Source: Zoogloea sp041914405 (lineage in GTDB: Bacteria > Pseudomonadota > Gammaproteobacteria > Burkholderiales > Rhodocyclaceae). Taken from it: a stretch of 64,000 nucleotides of DNA. The stretch's first letter is position 1. Every line of letters starts with the position of its first letter. The translations under genes and the position numbers were made by a program. This document shows, piece after piece, positions 50,897-59,123 of the stretch. The DNA lies in assembly GCF_041914405.1 (NCBI RefSeq), contig NZ_JAYSDK010000007.1, positions 99,905 to 163,904 on the forward strand, given 5' to 3'. The notes under the pieces were generated by a model. It was not told where the DNA came from. It searched no databases and saw only the letters and a list, made by a program, of their open reading frames with translations.

Positions 50897-52891
50897 CTAT
50901 TTGCTGGTCATGACGATGTGGCCGTCGCCATCGGGAACTTGTGAACCATTCAGGCGGTCGCGGCAGCGTTGCAGGTAGAAGCGTGCCGGGCCATCGTGGG
51001 GGAGCTCTTCCAGTACTTGATGCAGGTGGGCCATGGCGGCTTCCAGAGCATCGGCAGCGTAGGCGATGCGGGCGGTCGCAAAGGCGCTGGCAAGGGCCGG
51101 CGACTGTGGGGCAGGCAGGATTTCGTGGAGTTCGAGCGGTGTCTTCTTGCCGACCAGAGTGAAGGCGCCGAGGGCACGGGCATAGCCGTAGCGCGGGCTG
51201 TCGCCACCATGGGAGACGACAGCGCCGGATGCCAGGATGCGCGTCCCGAGGGGCTTGTTGCCGCCCTGGATGCGGCTGGAAGTGTTGACGATGTCGCCGA
51301 TTACCCGCAGTTCCCGGTGTTGGTCGCTGCCGACCTCGCCGAGGAATACCTGTCCGTAGTGGAGGCCGAAGCGGGTTTTCAGCGCTCCCGGCGTCTCGTC
51401 TTCGTTCAGGCGCTGGTGCAAGTCAAGGGCGGCTTCCCGGGCCTTGCTGCAGGCGTCCGCGGCGGAATCGTCGGCGAGCCAAAGGCACATCGCCGAGTCG
51501 CCGACGATATCCATGACATGGCCGCCGTGGGCCTCGATGACCGGGATGAAAATCTCGAAGTAGCTGTTGAGGGCGTCACGGGTGGCTTCCGGGCTGAGGC
51601 CCTCGGACAGGCTGGTATAAGACTCGATGTCGCTGCACAGGCAGACGCCGTGGACCAAGCGTCCGCCGTCGTGGCCTTGCAGCAGCTTGGCCAGCTTGGC
51701 GCTCCCCTGCAGGCTGAGGCCCCGATCGAGGGCCTTGGCGAGCTGGTCTTCCCGCTGGCGGGCGGCCCGCATGTGCACTGCGAGGCCGCCGGCCACTGCG
51801 ATCAGCGGGGCGATGGCGGTGGGGAGGATGACCGGCAGCCACAGATGGGCCCACGCAAAGCTCGCGTAGGCGACTGCCAGCCAGCCGAGGGCGAGCGCCA
51901 GCGTGACTGCCAGTGCCCGGCGGGTGCTGGTCAGCCGCCAGGACAGCGCAAGCAGCAGTCCCCAGGCGAGCAGGCCGGCGTTGCTCGCCAGCGGCGACGG
52001 GCGCTCCAGGCTGGAGTCCTCAAGCAGGTTGCCAAGCGCCGTGGCGCACAGTTCGACGCCACTGATGTCGAGGCCGTCCGGCGTGCTGTAGGGTGTCCGG
52101 AACATGTCGGCCTGGCGGGACTGGTTGAACTCGGAGAAGCCGATCAGCACCGCCTTGCCGCGGAAAGCGGCGTCGCCGGCGGAGGGGTCGGAGACCAGTT
52201 CGAGCGCAGTCGAGTAAGGGATGGTGCGGATACTGCCGATCGGGCCGTACAAGTTGAGGATGTGGCGCTGCCCGTCGTGGGCTTCTTCAGGGTTGCGGCC
52301 CATGCGGCGGGCCATCAGTAGGGGAAGGGATGGCCGGTCGCCGACGCTGGGGACGGTGCCCCAGAATTCGATGACGCCGTCGGGGGTTTTCGGCATGATG
52401 AAGGGCCCGTTGGCCCAGGCAGCGCCCCGCAGCAGCGGCTGCGCCTGGGTCAGGCGGTCGACGCTGGCCAATGTCCTGCCGTCCGGGCCGCTGACCGTTT
52501 CGCGGCTGACGCCCTCGATCAGTGTCACGTTGCCGGATCTGCGGAAGGCGTCGGCCAGTGCCCGGTCGTCATCGGGTTCGCGTTCCCTCTCGAAGAGTAC
52601 GTCGAAGCCAATGGCTTGCGCTCCCCGTTCGGCCAGGCCGTTCACCAGGCGGGCGTGGAGGATGCGCGGCCAGCGCTCCGGACGTGGAGACTGGCCGAGG
52701 TCCCGGGCCGAGCGGGAATCGAGGGTTATAATCACGACCGATTCGGGAGCCGGACGAGGGCCACGCAGTGCGTACAGCAAGTCGAGGCCTGCACCGTTCT
52801 CCAGTTCCTGGACTGGCGAAAACATGACCATCGCCAGCACCAGCAGCGTGCTCAGCAGAAATCCGGCGAAGGTCTTGTCAGGGGACGGCAC
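50897..52891 (-). CDS. CHASE2-domain class III nucleotide cyclase
   Basis: 664 residues. N-terminal membrane segment (about 8-26), a periplasmic CHASE2 sensor (about 40-300), a block of three membrane helices (about 305-375), and a class III cyclase domain (about 405-590). Metal-binding Asp421 (CSDIESYT) and Asp465 (DIVGDSA) are both present. The two residues that normally choose the base are atypical: Asp461 in the place of the adenine-binding Lys and Arg529 in the place of Asp/Thr (LRVIGD). So cAMP is likely but not certain. A C-terminal helical tail follows. Divergent from a Crp-type gene 45 bp away. Confidence 0.88.
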   Translation of the reverse strand: MPSPDKTFAGFLLSTLLVLAMVMFSPVQELENGAGLDLLYALRGPRPAPESVVIITLDSRSARDLGQSPRPERWPRILHARLVNGLAERGAQAIGFDVLFEREREPDDDRALADAFRRSGNVTLIEGVSRETVSGPDGRTLASVDRLTQAQPLLRGAAWANGPFIMPKTPDGVIEFWGTVPSVGDRPSLPLLMARRMGRNPEEAHDGQRHILNLYGPIGSIRTIPYSTALELVSDPSAGDAAFRGKAVLIGFSEFNQSRQADMFRTPYSTPDGLDISGVELCATALGNLLEDSSLERPSPLASNAGLLAWGLLLALSWRLTSTRRALAVTLALALGWLAVAYASFAWAHLWLPVILPTAIAPLIAVAGGLAVHMRAARQREDQLAKALDRGLSLQGSAKLAKLLQGHDGGRLVHGVCLCSDIESYTSLSEGLSPEATRDALNSYFEIFIPVIEAHGGHVMDIVGDSAMCLWLADDSAADACSKAREAALDLHQRLNEDETPGALKTRFGLHYGQVFLGEVGSDQHRELRVIGDIVNTSSRIQGGNKPLGTRILASGAVVSHGGDSPRYGYARALGAFTLVGKKTPLELHEILPAPQSPALASAFATARIAYAADALEAAMAHLHQVLEELPHDGPARFYLQRCRDRLNGSQVPDGDGHIVMTSK

Positions 52892-52936
52892 GGGATGGTG
52901 GTCAGAAGTGTTTGGTCATTGGGGGGAAAGTCGGTG

Positions 52937-53584
52937 ATGTATCTTGAGCGGGTGGACCTGTTTGCCGGCCTGAATGAAAGTCAGGTCAAGACACTGAAGG
53001 AGCGTTCGCGGGTACGCAGCTTTGCGGCCAACACCATCGTCGTAAACGAGGGTGATGAGGGCAGCAGTCTGTTCGTAGTGCAGAGCGGATCGCTCAAGGC
53101 CTTCCTCACCGACAACAATGGGCGGGAGGTCACGTTGTCCCTCCTCGATCCTGGCGATTACTTCGGCGAACTTGCCCTGCTCGACGACGCGCCCCGTTCG
53201 GCCTCGGTCATCGCGGTGACGCGCAGCGAAGTATTGCAGATTCCGCGTACCGCCTTCCTGGGCCTGATCGAGTCGGATCCGGGGTGCATGCAGACCGTGG
53301 TGCGCAATCTGGTCGGGCGGATCCGCCTCCTTACCGACAACGTCCGCGCGCTTGCCCTGGTCGATGTGTTCGGACGGATCGCCCGCCTCTTCGAGACGAT
53401 GGCCGTCGAGCGGGATGGCACGATGCTGATCGACCGCCGCCTGACCCAGCAGGATCTCGCCAACATGGTGGGCGCCTCGCGGGAAATGGTGAATCGCATC
53501 CTGCGCGATCTGGTCGCTGGTGGTTACATCGAGATCGAGCAGCAACGCATTATCCTGTGCAAGAAACTACCCCAGAGCTGGTGA
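52937..53584 (+). CDS. Crp/Fnr-family transcription regulator, likely cAMP-binding
   Basis: 215 residues. The N-terminal cyclic-nucleotide domain has a phosphate-binding cassette FGELALLDDAPRSAS with Glu78, Arg87 and Ser88 in the positions that bind cAMP in E. coli CRP. A long dimer helix follows and a C-terminal helix-turn-helix (about 169-196; LTQQDLANMVGASREMVNRI). There are no N-terminal Fnr cysteines, so no iron-sulphur oxygen sensor. ATG 52937 follows a G-rich site. It is divergent from the CHASE2 cyclase, suggesting that it reads that enzyme's product. Confidence 0.92.
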   Translation: MYLERVDLFAGLNESQVKTLKERSRVRSFAANTIVVNEGDEGSSLFVVQSGSLKAFLTDNNGREVTLSLLDPGDYFGELALLDDAPRSASVIAVTRSEVLQIPRTAFLGLIESDPGCMQTVVRNLVGRIRLLTDNVRALALVDVFGRIARLFETMAVERDGTMLIDRRLTQQDLANMVGASREMVNRILRDLVAGGYIEIEQQRIILCKKLPQSW

Positions 53585-53689
53585 CGCAACGGGGTGCGAC
53601 CGCGGTCTGGCAGGGGTCCAAGACCCTTTTGGCGGTAAGGAAATTTATCACGCCTGGACTACACTGAAAGCATAGAGGGGAGGAATATC

Positions 53690-53905
53690 ATGAGCTTCAT
53701 CGATTCGCCCATCAGCCGTTGCGAAGCGGTCCGCGAGATGGTCCTGACCGACCAGACTCAGCATCAGTGTGCCCTGGAGCATGGTTGCCCGCCCGGCCGG
53801 ACGTGTCCGCTGGACGGCTGCTTTGCCGAGATCTCCGGTGTGACCGAAGCCGTTACCCTTGGTGAGTTGGCGGCTGTCAGCATGGCCCACCAGCGCAAGG
53901 CCTGA
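53690..53905 (+). CDS. Small cysteine-rich protein, function unknown
   Basis: 71 residues, no signal peptide. Four cysteines lie close together in the middle (QCALEHGCPPGRTCPLDGC), a pattern that could bind zinc or an iron-sulphur cluster. A very good Shine-Dalgarno, GAGGGGAGGA, precedes the ATG by 6-8 bases. No family recognised. Follows the Crp-type gene by 105 bp and the next small gene by 7 bp. Confidence 0.7.
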   Translation: MSFIDSPISRCEAVREMVLTDQTQHQCALEHGCPPGRTCPLDGCFAEISGVTEAVTLGELAAVSMAHQRKA

Positions 53906-53912
53906 GGTCAGC

Positions 53913-54113
53913 GTGGCCAATCGGACACTTGGCACGCGCCAAAAGCTGGTGTTCCGCAATCCGGATGGGGGGCGGCAGGCCGCGCCACGCAATCCGCTAG
54001 TCGTGCCGGCCTTGCAGCGAAAGGCCGGGCCCCACGAGAAATCGCCCGGGGCCAAGCGCCAGGAAGCCAAGCGTTCCCTGCTCAAACAATTGCTGGGCCA
54101 ACACAAACCGTAG
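53913..54113 (+). CDS. Small basic protein, function unknown
   Basis: 66 residues from GTG 53913, preceded by GAGG at a good distance; the frame can also be read from an ATG at 53859 inside the previous gene, which is less likely. Rich in Lys, Arg and Pro (NRTLGTRQKLVFRNPDGG ... KRSLLKQLLGQHKP), with the look of a nucleic-acid- or ribosome-associated peptide; that is only an impression. Its TAG stop is the TAG of a palindromic repeat starting at 54110. Confidence 0.55.
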   Translation: MANRTLGTRQKLVFRNPDGGRQAAPRNPLVVPALQRKAGPHEKSPGAKRQEAKRSLLKQLLGQHKP

Positions 54114-54176
54114 GGGCGAATTCATTCGCCCGCGGACTCGATTCAAGCGGCAATGGGCGAATGAATTCGCCCCTAC
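54110..54176. repeat. Dispersed palindromic repeat, copy 5 (two units)
   Basis: Left unit GTAGGGGCGAATTCATTCGCCC (54110 onwards) and right unit GGGCGAATGAATTCGCCCCTAC (54155-54176) form an inverted pair with GTAGGGG/CCCCTAC ends. The left end supplies the stop of the small basic gene; the right end is 28 bp from the converging parB stop. Confidence 0.9.
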
Positions 54177-54204
54177 GAGGGGGTAACCGCATCGGGCACT
54201 CTGA

Positions 54205-55074
54205 CTACTTCAGGTTCAGCTTCTCGAGCAGTCCATCGAGCTGGTCCAGGCTGCCGAACTGAATCGTCACGGCACCAACCCCTTTCTTGTTGGCCTTGAT
54301 CTTCACCGTCGCGCCGATACGGTCGGCGATGTCTTCCTGCAGACGCAGAATATCCCGGTCGGGCGCCGGAGGCGGCAGCTTGCTCTTGGGGTTGAGGGCT
54401 TGGTGTACCAGGCGCTCGACGTCGCGCACCGACAGGCCCTTGGCGGCAATCAGGTTGGCCAGGCCGATCTGCGTGGCGCCGTCGAGGGGCAGCAGCGCAC
54501 GGGCATGGCCCATGTCGATGTCGCCGGCCATCAGCAGTTCCTGCACCGGCGGGGCCAGCTGAAGCAGGCGCAGCAGGTTGGAGGCGGCCGGGCGGGAGCG
54601 CCCGACGGCGTCGGCAGCCTGCTGGTGGGTCATGCCGAACTCGTCGATGAGGCGCTGGATGCCGGCGGCTTCTTCGAGGGGGTTGAGGTCTTCCCGCTGG
54701 ATGTTCTCGATGAGGGACATCGCCAGCGCGGCTTCGTCCGGGATCTCCCGCAGCAGACAGGGCACGGCGGACAGGCCGGCGATCTGCGCGGCGCGCCAGC
54801 GCCGTTCGCCGGCGATGATCTCGTAGCGCTTGGCGTCGAAGGCGCCACCGATCTGACGCACCAGGATGGGCTGCATGACCCCCTGGGACTTGATGGAGGC
54901 GGCCAGCTCTTCCAGGGAGCCCGGGTCCATGCGCGTGCGCGGCTGGTACTTGCCGGGCTGCAGTTCGGAGGCGGGCAGGATCTGCAGTTCGCCCTCGGCC
55001 TTTTCCGGCTCGGCATTGCCGCCGAGGAGCGCGTCGAGACCGCGGCCGAGGCCTTTGAGTTTCGGAGATGCCAT
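54205..55074 (-). CDS. parB: Chromosome-partitioning protein ParB
   Basis: 289 residues. It starts with GLGRGLDALLG, typical of chromosomal ParB/Spo0J. The CTP-binding ParB/Srx domain has ERRWRAAQIAG (GERR motif), and the helix-turn-helix has MTHQQAADAVGRSRPAASNLLRLL. The C-terminal dimerisation domain ends FGSLDQLDGLLEKL. It binds parS, spreads and loads SMC. I looked for parS (TGTTTCACGTGAAACA) in the neighbourhood and saw none. It lies 8 bp after parA. Confidence 0.97.
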   Translation of the reverse strand: MASPKLKGLGRGLDALLGGNAEPEKAEGELQILPASELQPGKYQPRTRMDPGSLEELAASIKSQGVMQPILVRQIGGAFDAKRYEIIAGERRWRAAQIAGLSAVPCLLREIPDEAALAMSLIENIQREDLNPLEEAAGIQRLIDEFGMTHQQAADAVGRSRPAASNLLRLLQLAPPVQELLMAGDIDMGHARALLPLDGATQIGLANLIAAKGLSVRDVERLVHQALNPKSKLPPPAPDRDILRLQEDIADRIGATVKIKANKKGVGAVTIQFGSLDQLDGLLEKLNLK

Positions 55075-55082
55075 GGTGTCGG

Positions 55083-55853
55083 TTAGAGAGTTTTGACCCG
55101 CTGGATCAGTTCTTTGGCGAAGGCCAGGTAGGCCTGGGCACCCTTGGCGCTGCGGTCGAACACCACGCCGGGCACGCCATGGCTGGGGGCTTCGGCAAGG
55201 CGCACGTTGCGCGGCACGACGGCCTTGAAGACTTTGTCGCCAAAGTGCGATTCGAGCTGGGCGGAAACCTGCTGCTGCAGCGTGACGCGGGGGTCGAACA
55301 TGACGCGCAGCAGGCCGATGATGCCCAGTTCGCGGTTCAGGTTGGCATGCACCTTCTTGATCGAGTTGACCAGGTCAGACAGGCCTTCCAGCGCGTAATA
55401 CTCGCACTGCATCGGGATGATGACGCCGTGGGCGGCGCATAGGCCGTTGAGGGTCAGCAGCGACAGGGACGGTGGGCAGTCCACGAGGATGAAGTCGTAT
55501 TCCTGGGCGTGCAGCGCGAGGGCGTCGCGCATGCGGTTCTCGCGCCGCTCGAGGCCGACCAGCTCGACTTCGGCGCCAGCCAGGTCGCGGTTGGCGGGGA
55601 TCACGTCGTACTTGCCGGCTTCCGAGCGCACGCGCGCCTCCGCGACGGTGCACAGGCCGACCAGCAGGTGATAGACCGATTTGCCGAGGGTGCGCTTGTC
55701 GATGCCGCTGCCCATCGTCGCGTTCCCCTGGGGGTCCAGGTCGATCAGCAGTACGCGTTGCTTGGCCGCGGCAAGGCCGGCGGCGAGGTTGACACAGGTG
55801 GTCGTCTTGCCGACCCCACCCTTTTGGTTGGCGATGCAGAAAATGCGGGCCAT
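55083..55853 (-). CDS. parA: Chromosome-partitioning ATPase ParA
   Basis: 256 residues, deviant Walker ATPase. KGGVGKTT is at residues 11-18 and the motif VDCPPSLSLLTLNGL follows in the middle. It forms nucleoid-bound gradients that move ParB-parS complexes. It starts 2 bp after rsmG stops, in the classical mnmG-rsmG-parA-parB order, which is often close to the replication origin. Confidence 0.97.
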   Translation of the reverse strand: MARIFCIANQKGGVGKTTTCVNLAAGLAAAKQRVLLIDLDPQGNATMGSGIDKRTLGKSVYHLLVGLCTVAEARVRSEAGKYDVIPANRDLAGAEVELVGLERRENRMRDALALHAQEYDFILVDCPPSLSLLTLNGLCAAHGVIIPMQCEYYALEGLSDLVNSIKKVHANLNRELGIIGLLRVMFDPRVTLQQQVSAQLESHFGDKVFKAVVPRNVRLAEAPSHGVPGVVFDRSAKGAQAYLAFAKELIQRVKTL

Positions 55854-55855
55854 GC

Positions 55856-56488
55856 TCAGGTCCGTTTCACAATGATGAGATGGCGTTCGGCGTCGAGGCC
55901 GGGCACCTGGAGTTCCACGCTACGTTCCATGGCGAAGCCGGAGGGAATGCGGGCGATTTCGTCTTCAGGGTACACGCCCTTCATGGCCAGGATGCGCGTT
56001 TGCGGTCCGGCCAGGTGGGCGGTGAGGTTCACGAAGTCGGCCAGGTCGGCGAAGGCGCGCGAAATGATGCCGTCGGGGGCGTCCGGCGCGTAGGCCGGTT
56101 GCCAGTTTTCGATGCGGGCGTGATGGGCGCGGAAGTTGGCGAGCTTGAGCTCGATCCGTGCCTGATTCTGGAAGGTGCTCTTCTTCTGTACGGTTTCGAC
56201 CGAATCCACCTGAAGGTCGGGCCGGCAGATGGCCAGCACGACACCAGGCAAGCCGCCACCGGAGCCGACGTCCACTAGTCGGGAGATGCCATCCAGCTGC
56301 GGCAGTACGGACAAAGAGTCGAGCAGATGGTGGGTGACGACCTGGGCTTCGTCGCGGATCGCGGTGAGGTTGTAGACCTTGTTCCACTTGATCAGCAGCT
56401 GGCCGAAGGCGTGCAGCTTTTCCGGCGCGTCGGCGGGCAGATCCAGCCCGAGGGCGGCGATGCCCTGTTCGAGGGGGCGCAGACTCAT
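55856..56488 (-). CDS. rsmG: 16S rRNA (guanine-527 N7)-methyltransferase RsmG
   Basis: 210 residues. SAM-binding motif LVDVGSGGGLPG at about 71-82, then VETVQKKSTFQ and IISRAFADL, all family features. ATG 56486-56488 overlaps the mnmG stop (ATGA). A longer in-frame start upstream lies inside mnmG and is not preferred. Formerly gidB. Confidence 0.96.
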   Translation of the reverse strand: MSLRPLEQGIAALGLDLPADAPEKLHAFGQLLIKWNKVYNLTAIRDEAQVVTHHLLDSLSVLPQLDGISRLVDVGSGGGLPGVVLAICRPDLQVDSVETVQKKSTFQNQARIELKLANFRAHHARIENWQPAYAPDAPDGIISRAFADLADFVNLTAHLAGPQTRILAMKGVYPEDEIARIPSGFAMERSVELQVPGLDAERHLIIVKRT

Positions 56489-58386
56489 ACCGACTCCTCC
56501 CGTCCGCGGGCCAGTTCGCCGCGTTTCAGCCACACCAGCAGCAGGCTGATGGCCGCCGGGGTGATGCCCTGGATGCGGCTGGCCTGGCCGATGGTTTCCG
56601 GCTTGTGCTGATTGAGGCGGCCCTGGACTTCCTTGGACAGGCCGCGCACGGTGGAATAGTCCAGATCCGGCGGCAGGCGGGTGGCTTCGGCGTCGGCCTG
56701 GCGGGCGACTTCGTCGAGCTGGCGGTCGATGTAGCCCTGGTACTTGGCGGCGATTTCCAGCTGCTCGACGACCTGCGGGTCGGTTTCCGCTGCCTCAGGG
56801 GCGCCGGGCAGGGTCATCAGCGCCGCGTAGCTGACGCCGGGGCGGCGCAGCAGGTCGAAGAAGGCGTATTCCCGCTCGATGGACTTGCCGAGCACGGCTT
56901 CGGCGGCTTCTGCCGGCACCTTGGCGGGGGTCGCCCAGGTGGCGCGCAGGCGCGCGGTCTCGCGCTCGATGGCTTCGCGTTTGGCGCAGAAGGCGGCCCA
57001 GCGTTCGTCGTCCACCAGGCCCAGCTTGCGGCCGGTCTCGGTGAGTCGCAGGTCGGCGTTGTCCTCGCGCAGGGACAGGCGGTATTCGGCGCGGGACGTG
57101 AACATCCGGTAGGGCTCGGAGACGCCGCGGGTGATGAGGTCGTCCACCAGCACGCCCAGGTAGGCTTCGTCGCGGCGCGGGCACCAGGCCTCCTGACCCT
57201 TCACCTGCAGTGCGGCGTTGATGCCGGCCAGCAGGCCCTGGGCGGCGGCTTCTTCGTAGCCGGTGGTGCCGTTGATCTGGCCGGCGAAGAACAGCCCGCC
57301 GATGGACTTGGTCTCCAGGCTGGACTTGAGGTTGCGCGGGTCGAAGTAGTCGTACTCGATGGCGTAGCCGGGGCGCAGGATGTGGCAGTTCTCGAGGCCC
57401 TTGATGGAGCGCACGATGTCCAGCTGCACGTCGAAGGGCAGGCTGGTGGAGATCCCGTTGGGGTAGATCTCGTGGGTGTCGAGGCCTTCCGGCTCGAGGA
57501 AGACGTGATGGCTGTCCTTGTCCGCGAAGCGGTGGATCTTGTCCTCGATGCTCGGGCAGTAGCGCGGGCCGACCCCTTCGATCACGCCGGAGTACATCGG
57601 CGAGCGGTCGAGGTTGGCGCGGATGATGTCGTGGGTGCGGCTGTTGGTGTTGGTGATCCAGCACGGCAACTGGCGCGGGTGCTGGCTGGCCTTGCCGAGG
57701 AAGCTGAACACCGGTACCGGGTTGTCGCCGGGCTGTTCTTCCATCACCGAGAAGTCGATGCTGCGGGCGTCGAGGCGCGGCGGCGTGCCGGTCTTGAGGC
57801 GGCCCTGGGGCAGGGCGAGTTCCTTCAGGCGCTGGCCGAGGCTGATCGCCGGCGGGTCGCCCGCGCGGCCAGCGGAGTAGTTTTGCAGGCCCACGTGGAT
57901 CAGGCCGTTGAGGAAGGTGCCGGCGGTCAGCACGACGGCAGGTGCCTCGAAACGCAGGCCGATCTGCGTGACTACGCCGGTGACCCGGTCGCCGACCACG
58001 GTGAGGTCATCCACCGCCTGTTGGAACAGCCAGAGGTTGGGCTGATTTTCCAGGCGTTTGCGGATGGCGGCCTTGTACAGCACCCGGTCGGCCTGGGCGC
58101 GGGTGGCGCGCACGGCCGGGCCCTTGCTGGCGTTGAGGATGCGGAACTGGATGCCGCCTTCGTCGGTGGCTGCCGCCATGGCTCCGCCGAGGGCGTCCAC
58201 TTCCTTGACCAGGTGGCCCTTGCCGATCCCGCCGATGGACGGGTTGCAGCTCATCTGGCCGAGGGTCTCGATGTTGTGGGTGAGCAGCAGGGTGGCGCAC
58301 CCGGCCCGCGCGGCTGCCAGGGCAGCTTCGGTGCCGGCATGACCGCCGCCGACCACGATGACGTCGAAACGGGTGGGATGAAGCAT
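56485..58386 (-). CDS. mnmG: tRNA uridine-34 5-carboxymethylaminomethyl synthase MnmG
   Basis: 633 residues. FAD-binding GGGHAGTEAA at 13-22, the conserved MSCNPSIGGIGKGHLV, and GQINGTTGYEEAAAQGL. With MnmE it modifies the wobble uridine of several tRNAs. ATG 58384-58386 gives the normal start MLHPTRFDVIVVGGG. First gene of the mnmG-rsmG-parAB unit. Formerly gidA. Confidence 0.98.
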   Translation of the reverse strand: MLHPTRFDVIVVGGGHAGTEAALAAARAGCATLLLTHNIETLGQMSCNPSIGGIGKGHLVKEVDALGGAMAAATDEGGIQFRILNASKGPAVRATRAQADRVLYKAAIRKRLENQPNLWLFQQAVDDLTVVGDRVTGVVTQIGLRFEAPAVVLTAGTFLNGLIHVGLQNYSAGRAGDPPAISLGQRLKELALPQGRLKTGTPPRLDARSIDFSVMEEQPGDNPVPVFSFLGKASQHPRQLPCWITNTNSRTHDIIRANLDRSPMYSGVIEGVGPRYCPSIEDKIHRFADKDSHHVFLEPEGLDTHEIYPNGISTSLPFDVQLDIVRSIKGLENCHILRPGYAIEYDYFDPRNLKSSLETKSIGGLFFAGQINGTTGYEEAAAQGLLAGINAALQVKGQEAWCPRRDEAYLGVLVDDLITRGVSEPYRMFTSRAEYRLSLREDNADLRLTETGRKLGLVDDERWAAFCAKREAIERETARLRATWATPAKVPAEAAEAVLGKSIEREYAFFDLLRRPGVSYAALMTLPGAPEAAETDPQVVEQLEIAAKYQGYIDRQLDEVARQADAEATRLPPDLDYSTVRGLSKEVQGRLNQHKPETIGQASRIQGITPAAISLLLVWLKRGELARGREESV

Positions 58387-58608
58387 GGGGGAAACCGGGA
58401 ACGGTGAAACGGGGGAGCCGAATGATACGACCTTGCGCTGCAAAAATACAGTCTCAGTATCCCTGGATAGGCTGAAAAAGGACTGATTTACAACGGCTTA
58501 TAGAAAAATTTTGAGTGCGTGGAGTGCGTCTTGCGCGTATCTCCAATGGGGTATTGCAAGCGGAATTGAGATCCATTCCCAAAATGGGCGGAATTTGTCC
58601 GAGGTTCC
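58387..58608. other. AT-richer intergenic region between mnmG and the chemotaxis cluster
   Basis: About 220 bp of divergent-promoter DNA. It includes an AT-rich patch (GGCTTATAGAAAAATTTT near 58494-58511). It must hold the mnmG promoter; I could not pick clear boxes. No gene is evident. Confidence 0.5.
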
Positions 58609-58635
58609 TAAAGTTTGCACCCCGGCGTCCGTAGA
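58609..58635 (+). promoter_or_regulatory. Candidate sigma-28 (FliA) promoter of the chemotaxis cluster
   Basis: TAAAGTTT at 58609-58616 matches the sigma-28 -35 consensus exactly. Eleven bases later comes TCCGTAGA (58628-58635), a partial match to GCCGATAA. It points to the CheY-like gene 117 bp downstream. The -10 half is poor, so this is tentative. Confidence 0.45.
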
Positions 58636-58752
58636 ACCATGCAATATACGGGTGTCAGGATGCGTTGCCAGCTGCGGCTTTGCGCGTAATCCTGCCCCAA
58701 GAATGTGACTGTCCCGATGTCCCGGTACTGCGTTGTCCGGGTGGAGAAGAAA

Positions 58753-59118
58753 TTGAAAACAATCATGCTGGTCGATGATTCGGCCACCGTCCTGCTGTCC
58801 ATTTCCGGGATTCTCACCAAGGCTGGCTTCCAGGTCGTTACCGCCAACAGTGCTGAGGATGGCCAGAAGAAGCTGGCGGCCGGCACCAAGCCGGATCTGT
58901 TGATTACCGACCTCAACATGCCTGGCATGAACGGTATCGAGTTCATTAAGGTGGTGCGCCAGAAGGCGGAGCTGCGCTTCATGCCGATCCTGTTCCTGAC
59001 CACCGAATCCCAGCAGAGCAAGCGTGCCGAGGCCAAGGCCGCCGGTGCCTCGGGCTGGATCGTCAAGCCGGCAACGGCCGACACCCTGCTCAACACCATC
59101 AAGCTCGTCCTGCGGTAG
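58753..59118 (+). CDS. cheY: CheY-like single-domain response regulator
   Basis: 121 residues from a TTG start at 58753, chosen because GGAGAAG lies just before it and it yields MKTIMLVDDSATV, the usual beginning; an ATG at 58705 would add 16 residues of non-homologous sequence. Acid pocket Asp8/Asp9, phospho-acceptor Asp53 (LITDLNMPGMNG), the Thr of FLTTES and the Lys of IVKPAT are all present. No output domain, so it acts by binding a target such as the flagellar switch or another protein. First gene of the cluster. Confidence 0.9.
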   Translation: MKTIMLVDDSATVLLSISGILTKAGFQVVTANSAEDGQKKLAAGTKPDLLITDLNMPGMNGIEFIKVVRQKAELRFMPILFLTTESQQSKRAEAKAAGASGWIVKPATADTLLNTIKLVLR

Positions 59119-59123
59119 GCGCC

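Noticed and set aside
56605..58407. A 600-codon open frame on the plus strand
   Set aside because: Antisense to mnmG; Gly/Val/Ala-rich shadow sequence.
54177..58752. parS sites near parAB
   Set aside because: No match to TGTTTCACGTGAAACA. A GTTTCAC at 55865 is only a half site inside the rsmG end.
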